This document shows positions 14,843 through 23,015 of a stretch of 43,985 nucleotides of DNA, piece after piece. A program made the position numbers and the translations under genes. How positions within the stretch are numbered: position 1 is the first letter of the stretch; each line of letters opens with the position of its first letter. The DNA comes from CAZUTK01 sp964623265 (GTDB lineage: Bacteria > Electryoneota > B3-LCP), in contig CAZUTK010000018.1 in the NCBI GenBank assembly GCA_964623265.1, positions 1-43,985 of the forward strand, written 5' to 3'. The notes below the pieces were generated by a model. That model was not told the origin of the DNA and ran no database searches. It saw nothing but the letters and a program-made list of their open reading frames with translations.

Positions 14843-16297
14843 TCACGAAAAGCGGCTGGAGTTCGCCGGTGATTCGAAGGGCAATTGTGGTTGACTCTCG
14901 ACATTTTCCGATTTGCGGTCGCGATCGAGATGATAACGCAGAGTGCCGCGTGGAATCCCGAGAATTCGTGCCGCCCGGGCTTTATTTCCGTCGGTTAACT
15001 CCAGAATTTTCCGGATCAATTGCTGGTTGGTATCGCGGATGGCGTTATTCGTCTGACGCAAATCCACCCGCAAATTTACGAATAATCCGTCCGGCTCCAC
15101 CTCGGCGACAGCTGGTTCGGTGGGAGCGATGTTCGCCACAGCTAAATCGCTGTTATCAATTATTTCGTGATCACTCAGGAGCGCGACCCGTTCGATCACA
15201 TTGCGCAATTCGCGCACGTTTCCGGGCCAATCGTACGCGGTCAAGGAAGCTTCCGCCTCGGGGGTGAAACCGCGCAATCTGCGGCCGAATTTCTGATTGA
15301 ATTTTTCCATAAAGAACTTGGCGAGAGGGATGACATCGCTGCGTCGTTCCCGCAACGGAGGCAGTACGATGCGGGCGACATTCAAACGGTAGTAGAGGTC
15401 GCGGCGAAAGCGTCCTTCCTCGACCGCAACCTCCAGAGGGGTATTAGAAGCTGCAATGACGCGTAAATTCACCTGCTGCAGTTTCGTCCCGCCGACGCGA
15501 TAGAATTCCCCTTTCTCGAGCACGCGCAGGAATTTGACCTGGGCTTCCTCCGAAAGCTCCACGACTTCGTCTAAAAAGAGAGTTCCGCCGTCGGATCGTT
15601 CGATGAAACCGACGTGTCCGGTGCGGTCTGCACCGGTGAAAGCGCCTTTTTCATAACCGAAGAGCTCGCTTTCCAACAAATTTTTCGCCACGGCGCCGCA
15701 ATTCAAGGCGATAAAAGGCTGCGCAAAGCGCGGCGACAGATAATGCAGATACTCCGCAACCAGCTCTTTTCCGGTTCCGCTTTCTCCCTCGATCAGCACC
15801 GTGATGTCAGTCCTGGCGAACGTTTCCACCAGGGAGAGCACTTTTTTAATCTCATGGCTGCTGCCGATGATCTTCTCAAATTTGTTTTTTTCCATCTGCC
15901 GTTGGCGCAGTTTCTCGACCTCTTTCTTCAGGGTGAGAGTCTGCAGAGCCTTTTGAACTGCAAGCCGCAATTCGTCTATGTTGAACGGCTTCTGGATATA
16001 ATCGTAAGCGCCGCGCTTCATCGCTTCGACTGCGGTGGCGACATTGGCGAAACCGGTGACCATAATGACCAGTTGCTCAGGCTTTTTCTCGCGCAATTGG
16101 CGCAACACTTCCAATCCATCCAAAGACCCGAGCCGCAGATCCAGCAAGACGAGATCATAACTCGCTTCCAGAGCCAGCCGCAAGCCCTTCTCGCCGGTGT
16201 CCGCCGAATCCACCTTGTACCCTTCCGTTTCGAGAATCCGCCTCATAGAGCGGGTGATGGCGGCGTCATCGTCAACGACTAAAATTTTCCAATTCAT
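14843..16297 (-). CDS. NtrC-family response regulator (receiver-AAA-Fis), sigma54 activator
   Basis: 484 residues in the classical order. The receiver has DDD at 9-11 region, Asp53 (LLDLRL) and Lys103 (YIQKPF). The AAA+ domain has Walker A GESGTGKE at 171-178, the sigma54-contact loop GAFTGA at 218-223 and Walker B GGTLFLDEV. A Fis-type helix-turn-helix near the C-terminus reads GNKARAARILGIPRGTLRYH. When phosphorylated it should form a ring and open -24/-12 promoters. It starts 8 nt after the stop of the histidine kinase gene, which is its likely partner, and precedes a sigma54 promoter, its likely target. Confidence 0.95.
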   Translation of the reverse strand: MNWKILVVDDDAAITRSMRRILETEGYKVDSADTGEKGLRLALEASYDLVLLDLRLGSLDGLEVLRQLREKKPEQLVIMVTGFANVATAVEAMKRGAYDYIQKPFNIDELRLAVQKALQTLTLKKEVEKLRQRQMEKNKFEKIIGSSHEIKKVLSLVETFARTDITVLIEGESGTGKELVAEYLHYLSPRFAQPFIALNCGAVAKNLLESELFGYEKGAFTGADRTGHVGFIERSDGGTLFLDEVVELSEEAQVKFLRVLEKGEFYRVGGTKLQQVNLRVIAASNTPLEVAVEEGRFRRDLYYRLNVARIVLPPLRERRSDVIPLAKFFMEKFNQKFGRRLRGFTPEAEASLTAYDWPGNVRELRNVIERVALLSDHEIIDNSDLAVANIAPTEPAVAEVEPDGLFVNLRVDLRQTNNAIRDTNQQLIRKILELTDGNKARAARILGIPRGTLRYHLDRDRKSENVESQPQLPFESPANSSRFS

Positions 16298-16305
16298 AGC
16301 CTCTC

Positions 16306-17469
16306 TCAGGTTGAAGTTTTCGCAAAGACCGGATAATAGAGGAGAAAGCGGGTCCTGCCTTCGATTTCACTTTCTATCTCCAATTTGCATCGGTGCTCGT
16401 TGAGAATCTTCCGCACAAGCGCCATACCGAAGCCGGATTCCGGGCTCTTCAAAGCGACCGCCGGGTCAAAAAGTGTTTCCAGCCGCCTGGCGCTCAGCCC
16501 CGGACCGCTGCGGGAAATCTCCAGCAAAATCGCTTCCGTCAGCAGCCGACTTCTAAACGCGATATCGCCGCTCTCATCCACCGCGTAACAGCAGTGCTCG
16601 ATCAAGCCGGACAACGCCCGTCGAAAGCGCAGCGCGTCCAGATCTACCTTCGGTAGGGAAGGGTCGAAATTGGTTGTCACCTTGATATTTCTTCTTTTTA
16701 TCAGTTCTGCATTCTGCGACAACGCTTCAGCCAGCAGTTGATTCAAATCCGCCGTTTGCAGCCGCAGCAAAGCCTGCTGAGTGAAGTCAGCCAATTCGCT
16801 GATCATCAAATCCAGCTTCTCGATGGATTTCAAAATATCGGCGTAAATCTCCTTCTGCGTCTCGGTCTGCTGAAATGCCATTTGCATATACTGAGTGTTG
16901 ATGCTGATGGCGGTCATAGGATTTCTGATTTCGTGCGATAGAGCGGCGATCAACTCCGTGGGATTATACTGCGGTTGCGCCAGGCTCGAGGAAGACCGCT
17001 CCAGAGCCTGTAGGGCAGCGGCGTCCGTCATAGGGATTTGCGTCTGAAAGCCGGTCGAGGCTTTGGCGGATAGATCCTGCCGCTTCGCCTGAGGTAGCTG
17101 CCGGGATAATAATTTCAAGATTGCGAAGAAATCGGTTTCGGGTGATCCCAGCGATATCGCTTCGCCGTCAGAGGGAATGCAGAACAACGCCTTTGGGAAT
17201 GATTTCCTCGCGGTCGTTTCCTCCATCACGAGGATGGGAACTGCAGCCGATTCCCGCTGTTTCAGCCGCATAACGATATCGGTTTTCCACCGCCGGTAAA
17301 ATTCGCGGGAGGCAATCAGCACCATCGGATCCGGGCTTTCCAGAAAAGGCAAGAGCTCTTCAAAGCTCTGTGCGATCTCAACCGGTGCGGTTAAAGAAGC
17401 GGTGACGAGTTCGCTCAGTTTCTCCGCCGTCTGAGATGCGAAACCAGCTAACAAATACAGAATCATCAT
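16306..17469 (-). CDS. Soluble histidine kinase with divergent N-terminal domain and degenerate N-box
   Basis: 387 residues without a membrane helix. Residues 1-125 look like a worn receiver-like alpha/beta domain (VLIASREFY, VPILVMEE) lacking a clear phospho-acceptor. The HisKA domain has His179 in ALSHEIRNPMTAI. In the HATPase domain the usual N-box asparagine region reads GLIEHCCYAV (about 289-297), with His or Glu where Asn is expected; G1 is SRSGPGLS and G2 is SGFGMALV. The weak N-box suggests altered or weak kinase activity, perhaps mainly phosphatase or scaffold function. It lies 8 nt upstream of the NtrC-type gene. Two adjacent ATGs (17469, 17466) are possible starts. Confidence 0.88.
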   Translation of the reverse strand: MMILYLLAGFASQTAEKLSELVTASLTAPVEIAQSFEELLPFLESPDPMVLIASREFYRRWKTDIVMRLKQRESAAVPILVMEETTARKSFPKALFCIPSDGEAISLGSPETDFFAILKLLSRQLPQAKRQDLSAKASTGFQTQIPMTDAAALQALERSSSSLAQPQYNPTELIAALSHEIRNPMTAISINTQYMQMAFQQTETQKEIYADILKSIEKLDLMISELADFTQQALLRLQTADLNQLLAEALSQNAELIKRRNIKVTTNFDPSLPKVDLDALRFRRALSGLIEHCCYAVDESGDIAFRSRLLTEAILLEISRSGPGLSARRLETLFDPAVALKSPESGFGMALVRKILNEHRCKLEIESEIEGRTRFLLYYPVFAKTST

Positions 17470-17522
17470 TCAATGCAAACGCAGCGGATGGATGGAATCT
17501 TCGGGGTCTGCAGTGCAAGGAC

Positions 17523-17540
17523 GTGGCGGTATTTCGCCAC
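17523..17540. repeat. Inverted repeat GTGGCG-N6-CGCCAC at the start site of the kinase operon
   Basis: Perfect 6-bp arms at 17523-17528 and 17535-17540. It overlaps the expected transcription start of the promoter at 17547-17575, so it may be an operator or a 5' UTR hairpin. Confidence 0.45.
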
Positions 17541-17546
17541 TCGCAT

Positions 17547-17575
17547 AAGGTAACAAATTCTGCAGGCTTTGTCAA
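17547..17575 (-). promoter_or_regulatory. Sigma70-type promoter of the kinase/NtrC operon
   Basis: On the minus strand a perfect TTGACA (17570-17575), a 17-bp spacer, and TACCTT (17547-17552) with an upstream TGT that gives an extended -10 (TGn). Transcription would begin near 17540, about 70 nt before the ATG. Confidence 0.55.
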
Positions 17576-17625
17576 GCTAAAACCTTTCTATGGTATGAAA
17601 GCACTCAAAAATCGCCACAAAGTGA

Positions 17626-17654
17626 TTGAAGAAATCGTGAAGGATGATTATATT
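17626..17654 (+). promoter_or_regulatory. Sigma70-type promoter of the ROK kinase/GH57 operon
   Basis: TTGAAG at 17626-17631, a 17-bp spacer and TATATT at 17649-17654 place the start near 17661. That excludes the earlier in-frame ATGs at 17436 and 17595 and supports the gene start at 17694. Confidence 0.55.
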
Positions 17655-17693
17655 CCAGCTATCATTTCAAGACGAAATGCCGTAAAAGACGAT

Positions 17694-18611
17694 ATGGAGA
17701 AAAGCGGTTACCTGGGACTTGACCTGGGCGGCAGTCGGATTAAGGCGGTTGTGATTTCTCTGGAAGGTGAGCTGCTGAATTGTCGGATTGAACCGACGCC
17801 TCCCGACCGGCAGGTGGGTGAAATCGTGAGGCGACTCGCGGAAATCGCTTCGGAGTTGCTGCAAAGCTGCCCGGACATACACTCCATCGGTGTGGGTTCC
17901 CCCGGGCTGGTGGATGCAGAACGGAACATCATCCGACTCTCCCCCAACTTCCCCGACTGGCGCGATGTAGCATTGGGAGATCTGCTTTCTGCGGAATTGC
18001 AACTTCCAGTCCATCTGGAGAACGACGTGAACTGCTTTGGACTGGCGGAGCACCGCTGGGGTGCGGGGCGCCACAGCAAGCATATGCTGGCTCTGGCAAT
18101 CGGCACCGGCGTAGGCGGAGCTCTCCTGCTGGAAGGGAAACTCTATCGCGGCGCCACCGGCGCGGCGGGGGAACTGGGGCACGTCAGCGTGGATCTATGG
18201 GGTCCCCGCTGTTCCTGCGGCAATTTCGGGTGCATCGAACGCTATCTCGGGGAAAAGTGGTTCACTCAAGCCGCACAGGAACGCCTCCGGGACAATTCCA
18301 TTTCTTCGCCGGCGGAAGTCAGCGAGCGAGCGTCTCATGGTGATGCCGCAGCATACAAATTTATTCAGGAACAGGGTGAAATTCTGGGTGCTGCCTGCGT
18401 CAGTTTCATCAACGCGCTGGACCCGGAAATCATCGTGATCGGCGGGGGGATTTCGCAAGCAGGGGATCCACTTTTCGACGGGATCCGGCGCGCCGTCCAG
18501 GAACGCGCGTATTCGGAACAGGCGAAGAACGTGAAGATTGTCCCAGCGCAGTTGGGCGCTTACGCCGGAGCTATGGGAGCTGCATCCTTAAATATGGATG
18601 GTTCGATATGA
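17694..18611 (+). CDS. ROK-family sugar kinase, probable glucokinase
   Basis: 305 residues from the ATG at 17694, where the ROK fold begins (LGLDLGGSRIKA). ROK kinases phosphorylate glucose or related sugars with ATP in the cytoplasm. Visible features are the phosphate loop with Asp10, GTGVGGALLLEG, ELGHV with His163 and the zinc motif CSCGNFGC with Cys173, Cys175 and Cys180, followed by Glu. There is no N-terminal DNA-binding domain, so it is a kinase and not a NagC-like repressor. The stop overlaps the GH57 start as ATGA. The neighbour releases glucose from glucans, which supports glucokinase; N-acetyl sugars cannot be excluded. Confidence 0.9.
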   Translation: MEKSGYLGLDLGGSRIKAVVISLEGELLNCRIEPTPPDRQVGEIVRRLAEIASELLQSCPDIHSIGVGSPGLVDAERNIIRLSPNFPDWRDVALGDLLSAELQLPVHLENDVNCFGLAEHRWGAGRHSKHMLALAIGTGVGGALLLEGKLYRGATGAAGELGHVSVDLWGPRCSCGNFGCIERYLGEKWFTQAAQERLRDNSISSPAEVSERASHGDAAAYKFIQEQGEILGAACVSFINALDPEIIVIGGGISQAGDPLFDGIRRAVQERAYSEQAKNVKIVPAQLGAYAGAMGAASLNMDGSI

Positions 18612-20785
18612 AATCCATTCATTTCATCCTCGGAATTCACAATCACCAGCCGGCGGGGAATTTCGATCACGTCTTCGAAGAAGCCTATCAGAGATCCTAT
18701 CTGCCGTTTCTGCAGATTCTAAAGGAATTCCCCACTCTGCGCATCAACTATCACACCACCGGTCCTCTATACGATTGGCTGGAAACTCATCATCCGGAGT
18801 ATTTCGATCTACTTTCGTATCTGCTGCGAAACGGGCAGCTGGAGATGATGACCGGCGGCTATCAGGAACCGATCCTCCCCATCATCCCGGATCGCGATAA
18901 GACGGGGCAGATCCGGATGATGACGGAATACCTGCGCCGCAGGCTGAAAGCAGAGGCTCGGGGAATGTGGCTGGCGGAACGCGTCTGGGAGCCGCACCTC
19001 GCCAAGCCGTTGAACGAATGCGGGGTGGAATACGTGACGCTGGATGATTATCATTTCTTCTCCGCTGGGCTGGATCCCGCGACGCTGCTTGGATATTACC
19101 GCACGGAAGAACAGGGATACGGGCTTTCCATCTTTCCCATCAGCAAGAAACTGCGATATTTGATTCCTTTTTCGCAGCCGGAGGAAGCTCTGCAATATCT
19201 GCGGGAAAGCGCGGATGAAAGCGGGGAGAATCTGCTGGTAATGGCGGACGACGGCGAGAAATTCGGCCTCTGGCCGGGCACCTACGAGTGGGTTTACACA
19301 CAAGGGTGGCTGCGGCGCTTCTTTAACGCGCTGCAGTCGGCTCAAGAGGAAGGCTGGCTGAAGCTCACGAGTTGTTCGGAATTCGCCGACCAGCATCCGC
19401 CTCGCGGACGGGTTTATCTTCCCTGCGCCAGCTACTTCGAGATGAGCACCTGGTCACTTCCTGCGGACAGCGGAGCGAAATTCGACGAGCTCGTGCACCG
19501 TTACGAGATAGAGGGGCGTTTGGATGAACTGCGTCCTTTCTTGAAGGGGGGATTCTGGCGGGGCTTTCTGGCGAAATACACCGAATCGAACCGAATGTAC
19601 CGCAAGATGTTGTGGATCTCAAATAAAATCGCCAAGCTTGATTCTTCAGCGGAAAATCGCGCGGGGGAAAGAGCTCGTCACTTAGAGAACGCGAGGCTTC
19701 ATCTTTATCGGGCGCAATGCAACTGCGCGTACTGGCACGGAGTTTTCGGCGGACTCTATCTCCCGCATTTGCGCCATGCCGTGTATCAAAATCTCTTGTT
19801 GGCGGAGAGATTTTGCAATGAAATCGAGCATCCTAATGAAAATTTCAGCGAATTGCTGCGAAGCGATTTCGATTCCGACGGCAGCGAAGAGCTGTATTTA
19901 CGCAACGAAACGATGGGGATATTGTTTTCCCCGAATGAAGGGGGATGCGCCTATGAGCTGGACTACCTTCCTGCATCATTTAACCTCTTAAACACCCTGC
20001 ACAGACAGCCGGAAGCGTATCACCGCAAAGTCATCGAAGCTGGAAGGGAGGTCAAAAAAGGGGAATCCATCCACGATCAATTTCTGGCGAAAGAATCCGG
20101 CCTGGAACGCTATCTCGTCTATGACCGGCACGCGCGGGGGATGTTCATAGATCATTTCCTCTCCGCGGATGAATCACCGCAATCTTTGATGGAAGGGCGT
20201 TATCATGAACTGGGGGATTTCGTCGGGAAGCCTTATCAAATCTACCCTGATTCTCATTCGACGGGAGACGCCGTAGTTCTGGTGCGCACTGGCCGAGTGG
20301 TGGACAACGAGATCACACTTCGCAAGGAAATCAAGTTGCTTGAAGATCACGCGGGAATTGCGGCGGAATATCTGCTGCAAAACCAGAGCGATATTCCGCT
20401 GACGATTCTTTTCGCACCGGAATTCAACTTCGCTCTATTAGGCGGGGATTTCATCCAAGCATATTACTATGAAACGGATCGCGCCGAGAGATACGCACTG
20501 AACGCAGTGGGGGTGTTGCAGAATTTGCGCAAGCTGTCACTTTGCGATGAAAATGACGGTTTTTGCGTGCATTTCGATTTTGAGACGAACACGGAAGTAT
20601 GGCACTATCCCTGCGAGACGGTTTCCCTCTCGGAAGGGGGATTCGAACGCGTATATCAGTCTTCCTGCGTGCTGCCGGTGTACCGCCTTGCCGTGCCGCC
20701 GCACTCTGAATTCAGAGTGAAATTCCGGCTCAAGTTCGCGTCTTTGCGGCGGGCGGCGAACCGCTCATTCCGATCAGGAGAATAA
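18608..20785 (+). CDS. GH57 4-alpha-glucanotransferase/alpha-amylase
   Basis: 725 residues. The N-terminal GH57 barrel starts with HFILGIHNHQPAGNFDHVFE. The nucleophile is Glu124 in MWLAERVWEP and the acid/base is Asp214 in MADDGEKFGLWP, the same positions as in the well-studied Thermococcus litoralis glucanotransferase. The C-terminal half matches the DUF1925 and DUF1926 beta-domains of that subfamily (LEDHAGIAAEYLLQNQS). No signal peptide is present, so it acts on internal glycogen or maltodextrin. Together with the coupled sugar kinase it forms a small glucan-use operon. Its last 56 nt overlap the 3' end of the convergent gene. Confidence 0.95.
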   Translation: MKSIHFILGIHNHQPAGNFDHVFEEAYQRSYLPFLQILKEFPTLRINYHTTGPLYDWLETHHPEYFDLLSYLLRNGQLEMMTGGYQEPILPIIPDRDKTGQIRMMTEYLRRRLKAEARGMWLAERVWEPHLAKPLNECGVEYVTLDDYHFFSAGLDPATLLGYYRTEEQGYGLSIFPISKKLRYLIPFSQPEEALQYLRESADESGENLLVMADDGEKFGLWPGTYEWVYTQGWLRRFFNALQSAQEEGWLKLTSCSEFADQHPPRGRVYLPCASYFEMSTWSLPADSGAKFDELVHRYEIEGRLDELRPFLKGGFWRGFLAKYTESNRMYRKMLWISNKIAKLDSSAENRAGERARHLENARLHLYRAQCNCAYWHGVFGGLYLPHLRHAVYQNLLLAERFCNEIEHPNENFSELLRSDFDSDGSEELYLRNETMGILFSPNEGGCAYELDYLPASFNLLNTLHRQPEAYHRKVIEAGREVKKGESIHDQFLAKESGLERYLVYDRHARGMFIDHFLSADESPQSLMEGRYHELGDFVGKPYQIYPDSHSTGDAVVLVRTGRVVDNEITLRKEIKLLEDHAGIAAEYLLQNQSDIPLTILFAPEFNFALLGGDFIQAYYYETDRAERYALNAVGVLQNLRKLSLCDENDGFCVHFDFETNTEVWHYPCETVSLSEGGFERVYQSSCVLPVYRLAVPPHSEFRVKFRLKFASLRRAANRSFRSGE

Positions 20786-23015
20786 GCGGAGACAGATTTA
20801 GAAGAGCCATTCCCGTCAGACAGGACTGCGCTCCGACCAGCGGCAGCGCGAGGAAACCGAAGAAAATCGCTCCGAATGCCGCACCTATCAAATCCAGAGC
20901 GTATAAACGCCCCGCGCGGATCTCGGTCACTTCCGCAGAAATACTCACCGCTACGGGAAAGTGCAGTCCCCCGGCGAAACCGGTTCCTAATAAAAACAAG
21001 ACGAACAGACTTTCGCCTAAGCCCACCGGTGCCGCTTCGACGCCGACGTTAGGAATGATAAACAACAAGATCGGGAGCACGATCCAGACGGATTGAAGAT
21101 AAAGAATGAAACGCCGGTTGTTCCATCGGATCTTCGAGGAAACGTAGGCACCCAGAGCCAACCCCGCCATATAAAAGCCCGTCAACATGCCCACTTCGCG
21201 GTAGCCGCTGCCGAAAGCGACCTGATACTCCGACAACGCGAAAATTTCCAGGGATATACTCGTCATACCGACCCAAAGAACCGCCAGATTCACACCCCAT
21301 CTTATGCGGTGTCCTGATTTACGAATGCGAAATCCAGCCGTCCACAAGAGGACGATCAGCGGCAGTCCCGGAACAGCCCATACAACCCGATCTCGAGCGA
21401 CTCTTAGAAGTTCCGGGCAACCGCCCCGCAGTTGTCGGGATGCGAAAAGCTGCTGCAAATAAAGAGTGATGGGAAACCGATCCCGATTGATTTTCGGATT
21501 CGGGCGGCTGTCCAATGCTTTCTCCAGCATCGCAACGTGAGACGCGGACAGCCTATCTGCAAGACGGAACAAATCCCAGTACATCGGCATCATTCCGCGC
21601 TGTTCAAGACGCGCTGTGATCTCGGATGCCGTCGCCGCAGGCAGCGATTTCGAATCGCCGGCGATGAAAACGGCGCGATTTCCCGGCAGCACGACGACGC
21701 GCTCGAATACCGCCTGCAACGTGGTCCGCAGCGAAGCGAGATATTCGGCTAAATCAACGCCAATAAAGTCCTCGGATGACTCTATGCTGAATACGAGGAC
21801 GCCTCCCGGTCGCAAAGCGCGCTTCGCCAGACGAAATCCTTCCAGAGTATAAAATTTCGACAGCCGCGCAGTCCGGGGCCCAGGCAGGTGCAGAGCGATG
21901 AGATCATAATGGATCGGAGGCGACCGCGAGAGGAATCGTCTGCCGTCTTCTGCAAAGAAAGTTAATCTGGGATCTATCCAAACGGACGAATCAGCGGGGA
22001 AAAGAGCTCTGCCGATTTCATAGACGGCAGAATTTAACTCCACCAGATCGAATTTTTCAAGGGAAGGCATTTGCAACGCCGCTCTCAGAGATCCACCGAG
22101 GAAGCCACCGATCCAGAGCACCCGCTTCGGCTCCGGATGCTGCGCCGATAGCAGGTACGCTTGCTCCTCCAGGCTCGGAATATCGTCGGAAGTCGCCAGC
22201 GTCAAGCCGTTCTCAAATACTGCAATCTGCCCCTGCCTGCCGGCGGCTTCGAGCAGACCATAGGGGGTCTGTCTGGATAGGATCAGTTTCTGACCAGGGC
22301 GCAATCGCGTGACCAACCCCCTGTCCACTTCTCTCAAGATTCCTGACGCTGTTGAAAAAAAAAGAATCGCCGCCGCCGGCAAAATCCAGCGCAAATTGCC
22401 GCGCATCATCGCGGCGGCGCTGACGAATCCGATAACGGCGAGAATCCAAGCCGGGGTGAGAGGATCAAGGCGTGGAAAAAAGAGCAGGGTCAGGCAGATT
22501 CCCGCTGTGAAGGCTCCCGCAGCTTCCAGAAAGAAAGCGGAATTTACAGCTTTTTCAGCGGGCTGAAGCATCCGGCAGGCAGCCGGAAATAAGAATCCGC
22601 CGATGAATCCGGGCGGGAAAACCGCGCAGGTAAGCGCAGGGAACAGACCTCCGCCGCCGGGGGACGTTCCGGGGATCCATCCGGTCCAAAGTGCAAACTG
22701 ATAAAGCAACAGCAACGACGACGGCGCGGCAAAGGATAAAAGAATCAATCCGGTGATGAAGGCGGACTTCGCATTGATCGAAAGGCGCAGACAGAGCGAA
22801 CCGATCCAGCTTCCGAAAGCGACGGTGAGAAGCCAGAGAGCCAGCGTCATGGCGAAGACGACTTCGTCTCCGCCGGAAAGCGCCATTGCCCGTCGGATGA
22901 TGAGAATCTGGACGCCGCTCTGCAGCGCGCCGCTCCAGAAGATCCCCGTTCGAAGAGCTGTTTTCTCGTTAAACACAGCGAAAAGGAAACCCAACACTCT
23001 GAACAGCCGCCTCAT
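20730..23015 (-). CDS. Membrane protein fused to a spermidine-synthase-like domain
   Basis: 761 residues from the ATG at 23015, which overlaps the previous stop as ATGA. Membrane helices occupy both ends (about 20-225 and 510-760), and a Rossmann methyltransferase/spermidine-synthase domain lies between (VLWIGGFLGGSLRAAL, FDLVELNSAVYEIGRALFP, DGRRFLS). This is the arrangement of the fused MFS/spermidine synthase group. The motif expected to carry the catalytic Asp of aminopropyltransferases reads YDLIALHLPGP, so that Asp is absent and polyamine synthesis is doubtful. The substrate is unknown. The C-terminal codons overlap the GH57 gene on the other strand. Confidence 0.82.
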   Translation of the reverse strand: MRRLFRVLGFLFAVFNEKTALRTGIFWSGALQSGVQILIIRRAMALSGGDEVVFAMTLALWLLTVAFGSWIGSLCLRLSINAKSAFITGLILLSFAAPSSLLLLYQFALWTGWIPGTSPGGGGLFPALTCAVFPPGFIGGFLFPAACRMLQPAEKAVNSAFFLEAAGAFTAGICLTLLFFPRLDPLTPAWILAVIGFVSAAAMMRGNLRWILPAAAILFFSTASGILREVDRGLVTRLRPGQKLILSRQTPYGLLEAAGRQGQIAVFENGLTLATSDDIPSLEEQAYLLSAQHPEPKRVLWIGGFLGGSLRAALQMPSLEKFDLVELNSAVYEIGRALFPADSSVWIDPRLTFFAEDGRRFLSRSPPIHYDLIALHLPGPRTARLSKFYTLEGFRLAKRALRPGGVLVFSIESSEDFIGVDLAEYLASLRTTLQAVFERVVVLPGNRAVFIAGDSKSLPAATASEITARLEQRGMMPMYWDLFRLADRLSASHVAMLEKALDSRPNPKINRDRFPITLYLQQLFASRQLRGGCPELLRVARDRVVWAVPGLPLIVLLWTAGFRIRKSGHRIRWGVNLAVLWVGMTSISLEIFALSEYQVAFGSGYREVGMLTGFYMAGLALGAYVSSKIRWNNRRFILYLQSVWIVLPILLFIIPNVGVEAAPVGLGESLFVLFLLGTGFAGGLHFPVAVSISAEVTEIRAGRLYALDLIGAAFGAIFFGFLALPLVGAQSCLTGMALLNLSPLILLIGMSGSPPAAKTRT

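Noticed and set aside
1707..17519. GCAGTGCAA recurring at about 1707, 2165 and 17511
   Set aside because: One copy is inside a coding region and the flanks do not match, so a shared regulatory element is not supported.
17436..17693. N-terminal extension of the ROK kinase (start at 17436 or 17595)
   Set aside because: The added residues resemble no ROK protein and the good promoter at 17626-17654 lies downstream of both starts.
19733..20614. Two further sigma54-like matches (19733-19749 and 20600-20614)
   Set aside because: Both lie inside the GH57 coding region on the plus strand with no gene start nearby. They show that partial matches also occur by chance, so only the intergenic ones were kept.
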